Of a DNA stretch of 64,000 nucleotides, positions 1 through 12,685 are shown piece after piece (positions within the stretch are counted from its first letter, which is position 1; every line of letters starts with the position of its first letter). Location of the stretch: contig NZ_CP066779.1 of assembly GCF_016598535.1 (NCBI RefSeq), positions 6,012,053 to 6,076,052 of the forward strand. Direction: 5' to 3'. The notes beneath the pieces are model-generated. The model had not been told where the DNA came from. It did no database searches and was given only the letters and a program-made list of their open reading frames with translations. The position numbers and the translations under genes were made by a program. Origin of the DNA: Rhodococcus sp. P-2. GTDB lineage: Bacteria > Actinomycetota > Actinomycetes > Mycobacteriales > Mycobacteriaceae.

Positions 1-1
1 G

Positions 2-970
2 CGCGTCGGTAAGCGGTTCTCCGAGCTCTCGCCGATCATGTCGACGTACAACAAGCTCACGGCTGCGCAGGACGATCTGGAAGCCGCGCGCGAACTCGCT
101 GCCGACGATTCCAGCTTCGCCGCCGAGATCCCCGATCTCGAAGCCGAGGTCGCGCAGCTCGAGCAGACGCTGACCGATCAGTTGGCGCCGCGTGATCCGC
201 ATGACGGCGACGACATCGTCCTCGAAGTGAAGTCCGGTGAGGGCGGCGAAGAATCCGCGCTCTTCGCCTCGGACCTGGCCCGCATGTACGTCCGCTACGC
301 GGAACGGCACGGCTGGCGCGTCGAGATCCTCGACGCGACGGTTTCCGATCTCGGCGGATACAAGGAAGCAACGCTGTCGATCAAGAGCAAGTCAGATACC
401 CCGGACGGAGTGTGGGCGAGGCTGAAGTTCGAGGGCGGTGTTCACCGCGTCCAGCGAGTGCCCGTCACCGAATCCCAGGGACGCGTTCACACTTCGGCCG
501 CCGGCGTGCTGGTCTACCCGGAGCCGGAAGAGGTCGAGCAGGTCCAGATCGACGAGAGTGACCTGCGCATCGACGTCTACCGTTCGTCCGGCAAGGGTGG
601 TCAGGGCGTCAACACGACCGACTCTGCTGTCCGAATCACGCACCTTCCGACCGGCATCGTCGTCACCTGCCAGAACGAGCGTTCGCAGCTGCAGAACAAG
701 GCGCGCGCCATGCAGGTCCTTGCCGCCCGCTTGCAGGTAGTCGCCGAGGAAGCCGCGGACGCAGAAGCGTCGGCAGGTCGCCAGAGTCAGGTCCGGACGG
801 TGGACCGTTCGGAGCGCATCCGCACCTACAACTTCCCGGAGAACCGCATCACCGATCACCGCATCGGGTTCAAGTCGCACAACCTCGACGCGGTGCTCGA
901 CGGTGAGCTCGACGCACTTCTCGACGCATTGGGTAAGGCGGACCGAGAGGCGCGTCTCGCGGCCGAGTAG
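2..970 (+). CDS. prfA: peptide chain release factor 1 (5' end outside window)
   Basis: Class I release factor that reads UAA and UAG in the ribosomal A site and triggers hydrolysis of peptidyl-tRNA. The frame is open from base 2, so the first ATG inside the window (38) is internal and roughly 35-40 N-terminal residues lie upstream; 322 residues are visible against about 357 for the family. The PVT tripeptide 'anticodon' typical of RF1 (RF2 has SPF) is at 461-469, and the catalytic GGQ loop, in the context [17 protein letters not shown], is at 596-604. It is followed after about 77 bp by prmC, whose product methylates this GGQ glutamine, the usual prfA-prmC pairing. Identity is secure. Confidence 0.97.
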   Translation, partial: RVGKRFSELSPIMSTYNKLTAAQDDLEAARELAADDSSFAAEIPDLEAEVAQLEQTLTDQLAPRDPHDGDDIVLEVKSGEGGEESALFASDLARMYVRYAERHGWRVEILDATVSDLGGYKEATLSIKSKSDTPDGVWARLKFEGGVHRVQRVPVTESQGRVHTSAAGVLVYPEPEEVEQVQIDESDLRIDVYRSSGKGGQGVNTTDSAVRITHLPTGIVVTCQNERSQLQNKARAMQVLAARLQVVAEEAADAEASAGRQSQVRTVDRSERIRTYNFPENRITDHRIGFKSHNLDAVLDGELDALLDALGKADREARLAAE

Positions 971-1047
971 ATGCAGACGATGACTGACCTCCATACTGCT
1001 GGGAACTCGGTGAACCGCGTGTCGGTCGAGCGTGGCAGGCTGTACCC

Positions 1048-1980
1048 GTGAGTCGACTTCCACTTCGTTTGGCGCTGATCGAAGCTGCAAAACAGCTCGA
1101 CGCCGCAGGTGTGCCCAGCCCACGCACCGACGCCGAGTTGTTGGCATCCCACCTGCTCGGCGTCGAACGCACGCGTCTCGGGCTGATTCCGTTGGTCGAT
1201 CCCGAGGTCATCGCGGCGTTCGACGAGTTGGTTGCGCAACGCGTGAAGCGGATTCCTTTGCAGCACATCATCGGAGTCGCATCGATGGGCAACATCGACG
1301 TCGCCGTCGGTCCGGGTGTCTTCATTCCGCGGCCCGAAACCGAATTGCTCATGGGTTGGGCGCTCTCGTTCCTCGAAGGTTGCGGAAGCAAGCCGCCGGT
1401 AGTGCTGGACCTGTGCACGGGATCGGGTGTACTCGCGCTGTCCATCGCCGAGGCCCGTCCCGACGCCGTCGTTCACGCCGTGGAGAAGGAACCCGCCGCG
1501 CTGGCGTGGGCGCGTCGTAATGCCGCCGACCGCGAGGCCGCCGGTGATACACCGATCCATCTGCATCAGGGCGACGTCACCGATCGGAACTTGTTGCCGG
1601 GGCTCGAGGGCGGCGTCGATCTTGTCGTTTCCAATCCGCCGTACATCCCCGAAGGCGCGCAATTGCAGCCTGAGGTCATGGATTACGACCCACACACCGC
1701 GCTGTTCGGCGGTGCCGACGGTCTGTCCGTCATCAAACCGATGATCAGCAACATCGCGCGGTGGCTTCGCATCGGCGGCGCGGCAGGCATCGAGCACGAC
1801 GACACCAATGGCGACGGCGTCGCTGCGCTGTTCTCGGCGCGCCGGGTATTCGGCGAGGTCGCGCAGCATCCCGATCTTGCCGGTCGTCCGCGATTCGTCG
1901 TCGCCAGACGTGTCGCCACCGACGTCGAAGCCCAGCGGAATCGAACGCCCGAAGTGCAGAGTGAAAGGATGGCTGAGTGA
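1048..1980 (+). CDS. prmC: release factor glutamine methyltransferase PrmC/HemK
   Basis: SAM-dependent enzyme that N5-methylates the GGQ glutamine of RF1 and RF2. The 310-residue product has the SAM motif DLCTGSG at residues 121-127 and the N-methyltransferase signature NPPYIP at 196-201, after an N-terminal helical substrate-binding domain. The start is GTG. The stop overlaps the next gene's GTG start by 4 nt (GTGA), so prmC and the threonylcarbamoyl-AMP synthase gene are probably translationally coupled. The C-terminal tail after about residue 290 is charged and looks poorly conserved. Gene order equals prfA-hemK-Rv1301 of Mycobacterium tuberculosis. Confidence 0.95.
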   Translation: MSRLPLRLALIEAAKQLDAAGVPSPRTDAELLASHLLGVERTRLGLIPLVDPEVIAAFDELVAQRVKRIPLQHIIGVASMGNIDVAVGPGVFIPRPETELLMGWALSFLEGCGSKPPVVLDLCTGSGVLALSIAEARPDAVVHAVEKEPAALAWARRNAADREAAGDTPIHLHQGDVTDRNLLPGLEGGVDLVVSNPPYIPEGAQLQPEVMDYDPHTALFGGADGLSVIKPMISNIARWLRIGGAAGIEHDDTNGDGVAALFSARRVFGEVAQHPDLAGRPRFVVARRVATDVEAQRNRTPEVQSERMAE

Positions 1981-2639
1981 GCACCGTGTACGACTGCAGT
2001 CAGACAGATTCCCGAACCGCAGGCTTGGCCGCCGCGAAGAACGCGCTCAAGGCCGGCCGACTCGTAGTTCTCCCTACCGACACCCTGTACGGACTCGCCG
2101 CCGACGCGTTCGACAGCGAAGCTGTCACGAGTTTGCTGCGCGCCAAGGGACGCGGGCGAGACATGCCCGTCCCGGTACTGGTCGGATCGTGGAACACCAT
2201 CGACGGGCTCGTCTACAGCGTGCGCCCGCAGGCACGGGATTTGATCCGCGCGTTCTGGCCCGGCGGACTGAGCTTGGTCGTCGAGCAGGCGCCGTCACTT
2301 GCCTGGGACCTCGGCGATACCCGCGGAACCGTCATGCTCCGTATGCCCCTGCACCCGGTTGCTCTTGAATTGTTGCGCGATGTCGGACCGCTTGCCGTCT
2401 CGAGCGCCAATATTTCGGGGCGTCCGCCGGCGACTACCGTCGAGGAAGCTCGAGATCAGCTCGGCGGATCTGCCAGCGTGTATCTCGACGGGGGCAAGGC
2501 CGAACATGCCGTTGCTTCCACGATCGTCGACCTGACCGGCAATTCACCGCGTATCTTGCGAGTGGGTGCCGTCTCGGCAGAATCCATCGCCGAGGTATTG
2601 GGCACCAGTCCGGAAAGCCTTGTAGAGGGAGTTTCGTAA
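1977..2639 (+). CDS. L-threonylcarbamoyladenylate synthase (Sua5/YrdC/YwlC family)
   Basis: Forms threonylcarbamoyl-AMP from threonine, bicarbonate and ATP, the first step of the t6A37 modification on ANN-decoding tRNAs. The 220 residues cover a complete YrdC domain: [15 protein letters not shown] near residue 31, a [13 protein letters not shown] nucleotide-binding segment near 59, and [13 protein letters not shown] near 138. It is the short TsaC/YrdC length without the C-terminal Sua5 domain. The GTG start overlaps the prmC stop (GTGA). A glycine hydroxymethyltransferase-like gene starts 2 nt after the stop, so it is part of one operon. Confidence 0.93.
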   Translation: MSTVYDCSQTDSRTAGLAAAKNALKAGRLVVLPTDTLYGLAADAFDSEAVTSLLRAKGRGRDMPVPVLVGSWNTIDGLVYSVRPQARDLIRAFWPGGLSLVVEQAPSLAWDLGDTRGTVMLRMPLHPVALELLRDVGPLAVSSANISGRPPATTVEEARDQLGGSASVYLDGGKAEHAVASTIVDLTGNSPRILRVGAVSAESIAEVLGTSPESLVEGVS

Positions 2640-2641
2640 CG

Positions 2642-3967
2642 ATGGTCGGCGCCGGCGGCGAGCGCGCGGGGGAATCCACGTACTGGGGACCGGATTTCGG
2701 TGAGCTTGCCACGGCAGACCCCGAGATCGCGGCTATTGCGCTGGCCGAACTCGAGCGTCAGCGCGGCGGACTTCAACTCATCGCGAGCGAGAACTTCACC
2801 AGCCCCGCCGTACTGGCCGCTTTGGGTTCGACCCTGAGCAACAAGTACGCCGAGGGCTATCCGGGTCGGCGTTACTACGGCGGGTGCGAGTACGTCGACG
2901 CAGCCGAGAATCTGGCGATCGACCGGGCGAAAGCACTCTTCGGCGCTGAGCACGTCAACGTCCAACCGCATTCGGGAGCCACTGCAAATCTCGCGGTGTA
3001 CGCCGCATTCGCCAAGCCCGGCGACACCGTGCTGGCGATGAGTCTTCCGCACGGTGGGCATCTGACTCACGGGTCTCGGGTCAGCTTTTCGGGGCAGTGG
3101 TTCACCACCGTTCCCTATCACGTCGATTCGGTCACCGAATTGATCGACTACGACGAGGTTCGCACCCTGGCTCTGGCGCACAAGCCGAAAATCATCGTCG
3201 CCGGCGCGACGGCATACTCCCGCACCATCGACTTCGCAGCCTTCCGCTCGATCGCTGACGAGGTCGGTGCGATCCTGTGGGTCGACGCCGCCCACTTCAT
3301 CGGACTCGTCGCAGGCCGAGCGATACCGTCGTGTGTTCCGTATGCCGACGTGGTCTCCGCGACGACGCACAAGGTCCTCAGAGGCCCGCGCGGCGGAATG
3401 ATCTTGTGCCGCAGCGAGCACGCCTCGGCTGTCGATCGCGCGGTGTTCCCCTTCATTCAAGGCGGTCCGATGATGCATGCGATCGCCGCGAAGGCGATTG
3501 CCTTCAAAGAAGCATCGACGCCGGAATATCGTTGGTATGCACAGGAAGTGGTTGCCAATGCGTCGGCGCTCGCGCAGTCGTTGGAAGCTCGCGGCCTGCG
3601 TACCGTGTCCGGTGGAACCGACACGCATCTGGCACTTCTCGACTTGCGCGCAAGCGGGGTCACCGGAGTCGACGCCGAGCGTAGGTGCGGACTGGCTTCG
3701 ATCACGCTCAACAAGAATGCGATTCCGTTCGATCCGCAGTCGCCGGCCGTCACGTCCGGAATCCGCGTCGGATCCGCGGCCGTGACGACGCAGGGATTCA
3801 ACCGTGCCGACATGAGCGTCGTGGGGGAGTTGATCGCGCGTGCAGTCGTCGCGGATCCCGCCACCACGTCCGGGGAGGCCGAGTTGGCGTCAGTAGCCGA
3901 CGGCGTTCGCGAATTGGTCCGGGCAAAGCCCGCCTACCCCCGCCAGACGGGTGATCTCGCGCAGTGA
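2642..3967 (+). CDS. serine hydroxymethyltransferase paralogue (PLP enzyme)
   Basis: A fold-type I PLP enzyme of the GlyA family, which interconverts serine and glycine using tetrahydrofolate. The 441 residues have the family hallmarks: [12 protein letters not shown] near residue 46, [14 protein letters not shown] near 68, and the PLP-lysine motif [14 protein letters not shown] with the Schiff-base Lys at about 244. It sits between the sua5-like gene and wecA, where M. tuberculosis has no such gene; its stop overlaps the next start. That position suggests a second SHMT besides a housekeeping glyA elsewhere, but the housekeeping copy is not in view. Substrate could differ from serine (for example threonine or allo-threonine); this cannot be settled from sequence. 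Confidence 0.85.
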   Translation: MVGAGGERAGESTYWGPDFGELATADPEIAAIALAELERQRGGLQLIASENFTSPAVLAALGSTLSNKYAEGYPGRRYYGGCEYVDAAENLAIDRAKALFGAEHVNVQPHSGATANLAVYAAFAKPGDTVLAMSLPHGGHLTHGSRVSFSGQWFTTVPYHVDSVTELIDYDEVRTLALAHKPKIIVAGATAYSRTIDFAAFRSIADEVGAILWVDAAHFIGLVAGRAIPSCVPYADVVSATTHKVLRGPRGGMILCRSEHASAVDRAVFPFIQGGPMMHAIAAKAIAFKEASTPEYRWYAQEVVANASALAQSLEARGLRTVSGGTDTHLALLDLRASGVTGVDAERRCGLASITLNKNAIPFDPQSPAVTSGIRVGSAAVTTQGFNRADMSVVGELIARAVVADPATTSGEAELASVADGVRELVRAKPAYPRQTGDLAQ

Positions 3968-5151
3968 TCACTTCCTACGAGGCGACCACATATCTGGCAC
4001 AGGGTGGCGGGGGAGCGGGTGTTCCCATCCGTGAACTGTTGCTCGTGCTGTGTACGGCTGCGGTGGTGACCTACCTGGCGACCGGAGCAGTCCGGTTGTT
4101 GGCGCTGCGGTTCGGCGCCGTTGCGATTCCGCGTGATCGGGACGTTCATGTCGAGCCGATTCCGCGCCTCGGTGGCGTCGGGATGTACATCGGCATGGCT
4201 GTCGGCCTGCTGTTTGCGCAGCAATTACCCGCGCTCACAAGAGGTTTCGGCTTCGGTAGTCCGGACGTACATGCTGCGCTCGTTGCGGGAGCCGTCATCG
4301 TCCTCGTGGGTGTGATCGACGACAGATGGGGTCTCGACGCGCTCACCAAGTTCGTGGGTCAGGTGACTGCTGCCGGAGTTCTCGTGGTGATGGGCGTCAG
4401 TTGGTTCATCATCTACAACCCGTTCGGCGGTGACGGTGGGTCCACCATCATCCTCGATCAGATTCAATCGGGACTGTTCACGGTGGCTGTTGCCGTCGCG
4501 ACCATCAACGCCATGAATTTCGTCGACGGTCTCGACGGATTGGCCGCCGGTTTGGGGCTGATCGCGGCCCTGGCAATCCTCATCTTCTCGATCGGTCTGC
4601 TCCACGATCAGGGCGGTGACGCCAGCGTCTATCCACCCGCGATGATCGCCGCGGCGTTGGCAGGTGCTTGTCTCGGATTTCTTCCGCACAACTTCAATCC
4701 GGCACGCATCTTCATGGGCGACTCCGGTTCGATGTTGATCGGTCTGATGCTGGCTGCGATCTCCACCAGCGCATCCGGTCGTATTCCGCTGGCCGCCTAC
4801 GGAACCCGCGACCTCGTCGGCCTTCTCGCGCCGTTGTTGCTGGTCGGAGCTGTGATGTTCATCCCGATGCTGGACATGCTCCTGGCCGTGATCCGCCGAA
4901 CGAAAGCGGGCGTGAGTCCGTTCAGTCCGGACAAGATGCACCTGCACCACCGGCTCTTGCAGATCGGGCACACGCATCGACGAGTCGTGCTGGTCATCTA
5001 CCTGTGGGTCAGCGTTCTGGCTTTCGGTGCCGTCGGATCCTCACTGCTCAATCGTCAGCTGGTTGTTGTACTCGTCGCGGCCGGTTTGGTCCTTGCGTTG
5101 TTCTTCACCGCCGTGCCGTCTTTGATCGATCGCAAGCAGCAGCGGCGCTAG
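3964..5151 (+). CDS. wecA: polyprenyl-phosphate GlcNAc-1-phosphate transferase (WecA/Rfe)
   Basis: Integral membrane enzyme that transfers GlcNAc-1-P from UDP-GlcNAc to decaprenyl phosphate, the first step of the mycolyl-arabinogalactan linker unit in mycolata. The 395-residue protein has about 11 hydrophobic segments and the diagnostic sites of the family: the VIDDRWGLD Asp pair at about residues 119-120, [15 protein letters not shown] at 182-196, [12 protein letters not shown] near 250, and the cytoplasmic [14 protein letters not shown] histidine loop near 325. Its GTG start overlaps the stop of the upstream gene by 4 nt. Position matches rfe (Rv1302) just before the atp operon. Confidence 0.92.
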   Translation: MITSYEATTYLAQGGGGAGVPIRELLLVLCTAAVVTYLATGAVRLLALRFGAVAIPRDRDVHVEPIPRLGGVGMYIGMAVGLLFAQQLPALTRGFGFGSPDVHAALVAGAVIVLVGVIDDRWGLDALTKFVGQVTAAGVLVVMGVSWFIIYNPFGGDGGSTIILDQIQSGLFTVAVAVATINAMNFVDGLDGLAAGLGLIAALAILIFSIGLLHDQGGDASVYPPAMIAAALAGACLGFLPHNFNPARIFMGDSGSMLIGLMLAAISTSASGRIPLAAYGTRDLVGLLAPLLLVGAVMFIPMLDMLLAVIRRTKAGVSPFSPDKMHLHHRLLQIGHTHRRVVLVIYLWVSVLAFGAVGSSLLNRQLVVVLVAAGLVLALFFTAVPSLIDRKQQRR

Positions 5152-5183
5152 CCACGTTTCCCGATCCATTACCCTTGGGCATC

Positions 5184-5654
5184 GTGACGAACACGCCGCA
5201 GCCTGTACCTGCCTCGCAACCAATCCCTGATTCGACCGCCGCGATGAAGTCGGCCGTGAAGTGGGGTGTGATGGGGCTGATCGCGCTGGCCGTGGTCGGC
5301 GCGCTCCTGGGCGGGCTGTTCGCCGGCAAGGAAGGCGTCTACGGCGCTTTGATCGGCGCAGCCGTCGGCGGCGGGTTCATCCTGTTCACCGCGCTGGGCG
5401 TACTGCTGACGGCAAAGCTGCCCGCGCTCACGGCCGGTGCAGTTCTGCTCGGAACGTGGCTGCTCAAGATGATTCTCGCGATGGTGGTTCTCTTCGTCCT
5501 CTCGGACATGGATTTCTACAACAAGACCGCCCTCGTCCTGGTCATCATCATGTCGCTGGTCGTGGTGCTCGGTGCGGAGACGTACGGCGTTCTCGGAACC
5601 AAAACTCCGTACGTCGATCCCACTCCCAGCAGCAACGTCGACGACGACGAGTAG
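5184..5654 (+). CDS. atpI: AtpI-like membrane protein preceding the ATP synthase operon
   Basis: Small membrane protein, 156 residues, in the place of Rv1303/atpI between rfe and atpB. It has a Pro-rich N-terminus, four hydrophobic segments (about 27-47, 52-75, 82-105, 116-135) and an acidic C-terminal tail ending in DDDE. AtpI-type proteins are thought to assist assembly of the Fo c-ring; that role is family knowledge and sequence conservation is weak. I chose the GTG at 5184, 32 nt after the wecA stop; an ATG at 5244 would remove the soluble N-terminus and is possible. A 280-bp gap follows before atpB. Confidence 0.75.
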   Translation: MTNTPQPVPASQPIPDSTAAMKSAVKWGVMGLIALAVVGALLGGLFAGKEGVYGALIGAAVGGGFILFTALGVLLTAKLPALTAGAVLLGTWLLKMILAMVVLFVLSDMDFYNKTALVLVIIMSLVVVLGAETYGVLGTKTPYVDPTPSSNVDDDE

Positions 5655-5934
5655 TACTACAAGAGGTAACTAATCGGACTTCCAGGTACCCCATCTACAC
5701 AATGTCGTAGATGACTTGATAAGGTTCGGTTCAAGCGAGAGCAATGGTGGGCCGAGTAACACTCAGCCGACGATGCCATGTGCTCGCAGGTGGTCGAAAT
5801 TCTGACCACTGAGTCGACGAGAGTCGCCGACACCGACAGACGCCAGGTCCCTCAAGGGTTCTCCAGCTGCTGACGAATGCGCGAGTCGAACTTGTCGACT
5901 TGTAGATCGTCAATGTCCGATCGAACCGCAGTCA
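5655..5934. other. intergenic region upstream of atpB
   Basis: 280 bp between atpI and atpB with no convincing gene in any frame. It is more AT-rich than its surroundings in places (for example around 5655-5730) and is the likely site of a dedicated promoter for the atpBEFHAGDC operon, but I could not pick a -35/-10 pair with confidence. Confidence 0.4.
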
Positions 5935-6762
5935 ATGATGGCTGCGGACCGACTACGGGAGAGAACGCTGAGCGTCACCACCCTGGCCGCGGATGAATTC
6001 CATGCGCCGTCACTAGACGATTTTTTCCCGCCCTCCGTGTTGATTCACGCGGGCCCCTTCGAGCTCGACCGTCTGATGCTGATTCGTCTGCTGATGTCGG
6101 TGCTGGTCGCAGCCTTCTTCGTGATCGCGATGCGCAGCCCTCGATTGGTTCCCCGCGGACTCCAGAACGCAGCCGAGCTTGCGCTCGACTTCGTTCGGAT
6201 CAATATCGCCGAGGAGATCCTGGGCAAGGAACAGGGCAAGCGCTTCCTGCCGGTCATCACGACGATCTTCTTCATCGTGGTCGCCAGCAACCTGGCCAGC
6301 GTCATTCCCTTCCTGAACATCTCGCCGAACGCGCGAATCGGTATGCCGCTGGTACTCGCAGCGCTTGCCTACATCGTGTTCAACTACGTGGGAATCAAGA
6401 AGTACGGCTTCTTCAAGTACGTCAAGAGCAGCATCGTCGTTCCCGGCGTCCCGCTGCCCCTGCACTTCCTGTTGGTGCCCATCGAGTTCATCTCGACCTT
6501 CATCCTGCGCCCGTTCACGCTGATGGTTCGTCTCATGGCCAACATGTTGGCCGGCCACATCCTGCTGGTGCTGTTCTTCAGCGCGACGAACTACTTCTTC
6601 TTCGTGTCCGGCGGATTCCAGGCGATCTTCGGTGTTCCGTCGATCATCGCCGGTATCGCATTCACGTTCTTCGAGCTGCTGGTCATCTTCCTGCAGGCTT
6701 ACGTGTTCGCGCTGCTGACCGCGGTGTACATCGATCTGGCGCTCCACGCCGACGAGCACTGA
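5935..6762 (+). CDS. atpB: F1Fo ATP synthase subunit a
   Basis: Membrane stator subunit that forms the two proton half-channels against the c-ring. The product is up to 275 residues with 5-6 transmembrane helices. The essential channel arginine is Arg199 (counted from the ATG at 5935) in TLMVRLMANMLAGH. Start choice is uncertain: ATGs at 5935 and 5938 have no clear ribosome site, whereas GGGAGAG at 5957-5963 lies 4 nt before an in-frame CTG (5968) beginning LSVTTLAADEFHA, which may be the true non-AUG start. It heads the atpBEFHAGDC operon, in the usual order. Confidence 0.95.
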   Translation: MMAADRLRERTLSVTTLAADEFHAPSLDDFFPPSVLIHAGPFELDRLMLIRLLMSVLVAAFFVIAMRSPRLVPRGLQNAAELALDFVRINIAEEILGKEQGKRFLPVITTIFFIVVASNLASVIPFLNISPNARIGMPLVLAALAYIVFNYVGIKKYGFFKYVKSSIVVPGVPLPLHFLLVPIEFISTFILRPFTLMVRLMANMLAGHILLVLFFSATNYFFFVSGGFQAIFGVPSIIAGIAFTFFELLVIFLQAYVFALLTAVYIDLALHADEH

Positions 6763-6797
6763 CCTTTTACCTCCTCACCAGCTACACCAAGAACTGA

Positions 6798-7088
<291 letters not shown>

Positions 7089-7095
7089 GACCGAC

Positions 7096-7656
7096 ATGGC
7101 AGCCACCATCGCAATTCTCGCGGCGGAGGGGACGACTGAACACAATCCCCTCATCCCCGAGACATACGACATCGTGTGGTCCGCGGTCGCGCTCGTAGTA
7201 GTCGGTTTCGTCTTCTGGAAGCTCGTTCTTCCGAAGTTCCAGAAGGTCTTGGCCGAACGCACCGAGCAGATCGAGGGCGGCATCAAGAAAGCCGAAGACG
7301 CACAGGCAGAGGCAGCGGCAGCGCTCGAGCAGTACCGCGCGCAGCTCGCCGAAGCTCGTACCGAGGCAGCGCAGATCCGTGAGGAAGCGCGTACCCAGGG
7401 TCAGCAGATCATCGCTGACATGAAGGTTCAGGCGCAGGACGAGAGCGACCGCATCGTGGCCGCAGGCCACAGCCAGCTCGTCGCCCAGCGTCAGCAGATC
7501 GTCGCTGAGCTCCGCTCGGATCTCGGCAAGACCGCTGTAGACCTGGCCGAGAAGGTCATCGGGGAGTCCCTCGCCGACGACGTGAAGCGCGCCGGAACGG
7601 TTGATCGTTTCCTCAACGAGCTCGACACCGTCAGCGCTGATTCAGCCAGGAAGTGA
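7096..7656 (+). CDS. atpF: F1Fo ATP synthase subunit b
   Basis: Peripheral-stalk subunit, 186 residues: a single N-terminal membrane helix at about residues 28-48 ([20 protein letters not shown]) followed by a long charged coiled coil rich in Ala, Gln and Glu that runs to the C-terminus. It holds the F1 head to subunit a. The stop codon overlaps a GTG start of atpH by 4 nt. Subunit b and delta are encoded separately here; M. tuberculosis has a separate atpF followed by a fused b-delta protein. Confidence 0.95.
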   Translation: MAATIAILAAEGTTEHNPLIPETYDIVWSAVALVVVGFVFWKLVLPKFQKVLAERTEQIEGGIKKAEDAQAEAAAALEQYRAQLAEARTEAAQIREEARTQGQQIIADMKVQAQDESDRIVAAGHSQLVAQRQQIVAELRSDLGKTAVDLAEKVIGESLADDVKRAGTVDRFLNELDTVSADSARK

Positions 7657-8486
7657 GCAACATGTACGCAGCGAGCCGTGAAGCCTTGGCGCAGACTCGT
7701 TCTGCGCTGAGCAGTGCCCTGGGCGCCGTCTCTGCAGGAGCCGCAACTGCTGCTTCTGCTCAGGCTGGGTCCGAGCTCTTCTCGGTGGTCGAGGTACTCG
7801 ACGGCCAGCGCGCTCTTCGCAGCGCGCTGGCTGACGCTTCGGCACCGGCCGCTGGTCGCCAGGCTTTGGCAGAGCAGTTGTTCTCCGGAAAGGTCGGCGC
7901 CGAGGCGCTCGCCACCGTGAAGGCAGCTGCAGGCCAGGACTGGTCTGCGGCCCGCGACTTGGTCAACTCGCTCGAATTGCTCGGACGCGAAGCTCTGCTC
8001 CGCGCCGCAGCCGATCAGAGCCAGTTGGACACCGTTGAGGACGAGCTCTTCCGTCTCGGTCGCATCGTGGCAGGGGACCCCAGCCTGGAGCAGACGCTCT
8101 CGGATCTGTCGGTTCCCGCAGCCCGCAAGCGTGAGTTCCTCTCTCGCTTGCTCTACGGCAAGGTCACCGCGGTCACCGAGGCACTCGCCGGACAGGCCGT
8201 CGGCCGGTTGAAGTCTGCACCCGCAGACACTTTCGATCAGCTGTCGAATCTTGCCGCAGCGCAGCGCGATACCACCGTTGCTCACGTTCGCAGCGCCTCG
8301 GCGTTGAGCTCGGAGCAGTCGGATCGCTTGGCCAGCACTCTTACCCGCACCTACGGGAAGCCGGTAGCAGTACACGTCGAGGTCGATCCAGAACTCCTCA
8401 GCGGCTTGGTCGTCCGGGTGGGCGACGAGGTTATCGACGGCAGCGCAGCGGGTCGACTCGCAGCACTGCGGAAGAACCTCAAGTAG
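7653..8486 (+). CDS. atpH: F1Fo ATP synthase subunit delta (long actinobacterial form)
   Basis: Connects the peripheral stalk to the top of the F1 head. At 277 residues it is about 100 longer than the E. coli delta subunit (177). The extra material is N-terminal, starting [17 protein letters not shown]; the canonical delta signature is in the C-terminal half. The long form is common in Actinobacteria, and in M. tuberculosis the equivalent N-terminal part is fused to a second b-type membrane helix. The GTG at 7653 overlaps the atpF stop; an ATG at 7662 is an alternative start giving a protein 3 residues shorter. Confidence 0.93.
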   Translation: MSNMYAASREALAQTRSALSSALGAVSAGAATAASAQAGSELFSVVEVLDGQRALRSALADASAPAAGRQALAEQLFSGKVGAEALATVKAAAGQDWSAARDLVNSLELLGREALLRAAADQSQLDTVEDELFRLGRIVAGDPSLEQTLSDLSVPAARKREFLSRLLYGKVTAVTEALAGQAVGRLKSAPADTFDQLSNLAAAQRDTTVAHVRSASALSSEQSDRLASTLTRTYGKPVAVHVEVDPELLSGLVVRVGDEVIDGSAAGRLAALRKNLK

Positions 8487-8548
8487 TCCTTCAGCCGAAC
8501 ACATACTCCAGATCTTTTCGAAGACCAGACACCGAGAGCAGGAAAAAC

Positions 8549-10192
8549 ATGGCGGAGCTGACGATCTCCTCCGACGAGATCCGTAGCGCGATCGACAACT
8601 ACACCGCGAGCTACTCCCCGGAGGCCTCCCGTGAGGAGGTCGGCACAGTGACCGACACCAGTGACGGCATTGCGCACGTCTCTGGCCTGCCTTCGGCTAT
8701 GTCCAACGAGCTGTTGGAGTTCCCCGGTGGAATCGTCGGCGTCGCGCTCAACCTGGATGCCACCGAAATCGGTGCCGTCATCCTTGGCGATTACCAGAAC
8801 ATTCAAGAAGGCCAGGAAGTAAAGCGCACGGGCGACGTTCTGTCGGTTCCCGTCGGCGATGCTTTCCTCGGCCGCGTCATCGACCCGCTGGGTGCGCCCA
8901 TCGACGGTCTCGGCGAGATCGAGAGCACCGAGAACCGTGCACTCGAGCTCCAGGCCGCTTCGGTGCTCGAGCGCCAGCCGGTCGAAGAGCCGCTCCAGAC
9001 CGGTATCAAGGCTATCGACGCCATGACCCCGATCGGCCGCGGCCAGCGCCAGCTCATCATCGGCGACCGCAAGACCGGCAAGACCGCGGTCTGCATCGAC
9101 GCCATCCTGAACCAGAAGGCCAACTGGGATTCCGGCGATGTCAACAAGCAGGTGCGCTGCATCTACGTTGCCATCGGTCAGAAGGGTTCCACCATCGCGG
9201 GCGTCAAGGCTGCCCTCGAGGAGAAGGGCGCGATGGAGTACACCACCATCGTTGCTGCTCCGGCATCTGATTCCGCAGGCTTCAAGTGGCTCGCACCGTA
9301 CACCGGCTCGGCCATCGGCCAGCACTGGATGTACCAGGGCAAGCACGTTCTGGTCGTGTTCGACGACCTGACCAAGCAGGCAGAGGCGTACCGCGCCATC
9401 TCACTGCTGCTGCGTCGTCCGCCGGGACGCGAGGCTTACCCCGGTGACGTCTTCTACTTGCACTCCCGTCTGCTGGAGCGCTCGGCGAAGCTGTCCGACG
9501 CACTCGGCGGTGGCTCGCTGACGGCTCTGCCGATCATCGAGACCAAGGCGAACGACGTCTCGGCTTACATCCCGACCAACGTCATCTCCATCACCGACGG
9601 TCAGGTGTTCCTCGAGTCCGACCTGTTCAACAAGGGCGTTCGCCCCGCGATCAACGTCGGTATCTCGGTCTCCCGCGTCGGTGGCGCTGCACAGACCAAG
9701 GGCATGAAGAAGGTTTCCGGTTCGCTGCGTCTGGAACTGGCTCAGTTCCGTGAGCTCGAAGCGTTCTCCGCCTTCGCATCCGACCTCGACGCTGCCTCCA
9801 AGGCTCAGCTCGAGCGCGGTGCCCGTCTGGTCGAGCTGCTCAAGCAGGATCAGTACAGCCCGATCCCCGTCGAGGACCAGATCGTCTCGATCTACCTGGC
9901 CGGCGAAGGCATCTTCGACAGCGTTCCGATCGGCGACGTCCGTCGCTTCGAGAAGGAACTGCTCGAAGACCTCAAGCACTCGGCTGCTGGCGTCTACTCC
10001 AGCATCAACGGCGGTAAGGCACTCGATGCCGACAACGCTGCTGAGCTGATCGCTGCAACGAACAAGTTCAAGGAAGGCTTCATCGCATCCGACGGAAGCC
10101 GGGTCGTGAACGAGGCCGAGGCTGACGCTTTGGGCGCCGACGAGGTCGCGAACGAGCAGATCAACGTCAAGCGCAAGACCGTCAGCAAGTGA
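8549..10192 (+). CDS. atpA: F1Fo ATP synthase subunit alpha
   Basis: Non-catalytic nucleotide-binding subunit of the F1 hexamer, 547 residues. The Walker A motif GDRKTGKT is at 172-179 and the alpha signature [14 protein letters not shown] is near 368. The C-terminus carries an extra charged tail after about residue 515 ([19 protein letters not shown]...), like the mycobacterial alpha extension reported to suppress ATP hydrolysis; that function is transferred from the family. The ATG has a good GCAGGA ribosome site. Part of atpBEFHAGDC. Confidence 0.97.
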   Translation: MAELTISSDEIRSAIDNYTASYSPEASREEVGTVTDTSDGIAHVSGLPSAMSNELLEFPGGIVGVALNLDATEIGAVILGDYQNIQEGQEVKRTGDVLSVPVGDAFLGRVIDPLGAPIDGLGEIESTENRALELQAASVLERQPVEEPLQTGIKAIDAMTPIGRGQRQLIIGDRKTGKTAVCIDAILNQKANWDSGDVNKQVRCIYVAIGQKGSTIAGVKAALEEKGAMEYTTIVAAPASDSAGFKWLAPYTGSAIGQHWMYQGKHVLVVFDDLTKQAEAYRAISLLLRRPPGREAYPGDVFYLHSRLLERSAKLSDALGGGSLTALPIIETKANDVSAYIPTNVISITDGQVFLESDLFNKGVRPAINVGISVSRVGGAAQTKGMKKVSGSLRLELAQFRELEAFSAFASDLDAASKAQLERGARLVELLKQDQYSPIPVEDQIVSIYLAGEGIFDSVPIGDVRRFEKELLEDLKHSAAGVYSSINGGKALDADNAAELIAATNKFKEGFIASDGSRVVNEAEADALGADEVANEQINVKRKTVSK

Positions 10193-10240
10193 CGTACGCG
10201 CCCATGACACTGCGAATTCCGAAGGGAGAGTGATTGATCG

Positions 10241-11224
10241 ATGGCGAGCATTCTCGAATTGCGGTCTCGTATCAAGTCGGTCAACTCGACCAAGAAGATC
10301 ACCAAGGCACAGGAACTGATCGCGACTTCGCGTATCACCAAGGCTCAGATTCGCGTCGCCGCGTCCAAGCCGTATGCCGAGGAGATCACGAAGGTACTCA
10401 CCGAATTGGCGAGTGCGTCTGCTTCGCTCGATCACCCGTTGCTCAACGAGCGTCCGGAGCCCAAGCGGGCTGCGGTGCTCGTTGTCACCAGTGACCGCGG
10501 CATGTGTGGTGGCTACAACTCCAACGTCCTCAAGCAGGCAGAAGAGCTCATGGCTCTCCTCCGCAGCGAGGGCAAGGAGCCGGTCGTCTACGTGCTCGGT
10601 TCCAAGGGACTCGGCTACTACACGTTCCGCGGCCGCGACATCGGTGCTGCGTGGACGGGCTTCTCGCAGGATCCGGGATACTCGGATGCAGCGAAGGCCA
10701 GCCGCCACCTGGTGGAGCTGTTCATGGCTGGTTCGGGTAACCAGGTTGCCGCTCCGAACGGTGAAGGCACGATCGAGGGCGTCGACGAACTCCATATCGT
10801 CTACACCCGCTTCGTGTCGATGCTGACGCAGACTCCCGAGGTTCGCCGTATGGCTCCTCTCGAGGTCTTCGTGTCGGAAGAGCGCATCGAACTCGGTGAC
10901 GACATGCTGACCAACGGCCACGACGACGACCATGACAATGGACCCGTCGCGGACTTCAGCTTCGAGCCCGAGCCCGAGAAGCTTCTCGGTGCTCTTCTCC
11001 CGAAGTACGTCAGCACTCGTATCTTCTCGTCGCTTCTCGATGCTGCGGCATCGGAGTCGGCAGCCCGTCGTACCGCCATGAAGGCCGCGACGGACAACGC
11101 AAACGAACTGGTGAACACGTTGAGCCGTCAGGCCAACCAGGCTCGCCAGGCCCAGATCACCCAGGAAATCAGCGAGATCGTCGGCGGCGCCAACGCGCTC
11201 GCCTCGAGCGCAGGAAGTGACTAG
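10241..11224 (+). CDS. atpG: F1Fo ATP synthase subunit gamma
   Basis: Central rotor shaft, 327 residues against about 287 in E. coli. N-terminal ([24 protein letters not shown]) and C-terminal ([24 protein letters not shown], not quoted in full) coiled-coil helices are typical. The extra length is partly a loop near residues 165-180 ([19 protein letters not shown]), matching the gamma-loop insertion described in mycobacteria, and partly an acidic His/Asp insert near 220-230 (NGHDDDHDN). Start ATG at 10241; atpD follows after 3 bp. Confidence 0.96.
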   Translation: MASILELRSRIKSVNSTKKITKAQELIATSRITKAQIRVAASKPYAEEITKVLTELASASASLDHPLLNERPEPKRAAVLVVTSDRGMCGGYNSNVLKQAEELMALLRSEGKEPVVYVLGSKGLGYYTFRGRDIGAAWTGFSQDPGYSDAAKASRHLVELFMAGSGNQVAAPNGEGTIEGVDELHIVYTRFVSMLTQTPEVRRMAPLEVFVSEERIELGDDMLTNGHDDDHDNGPVADFSFEPEPEKLLGALLPKYVSTRIFSSLLDAAASESAARRTAMKAATDNANELVNTLSRQANQARQAQITQEISEIVGGANALASSAGSD

Positions 11225-12679
<1,455 letters not shown>

Positions 12680-12685
12680 TCCACC

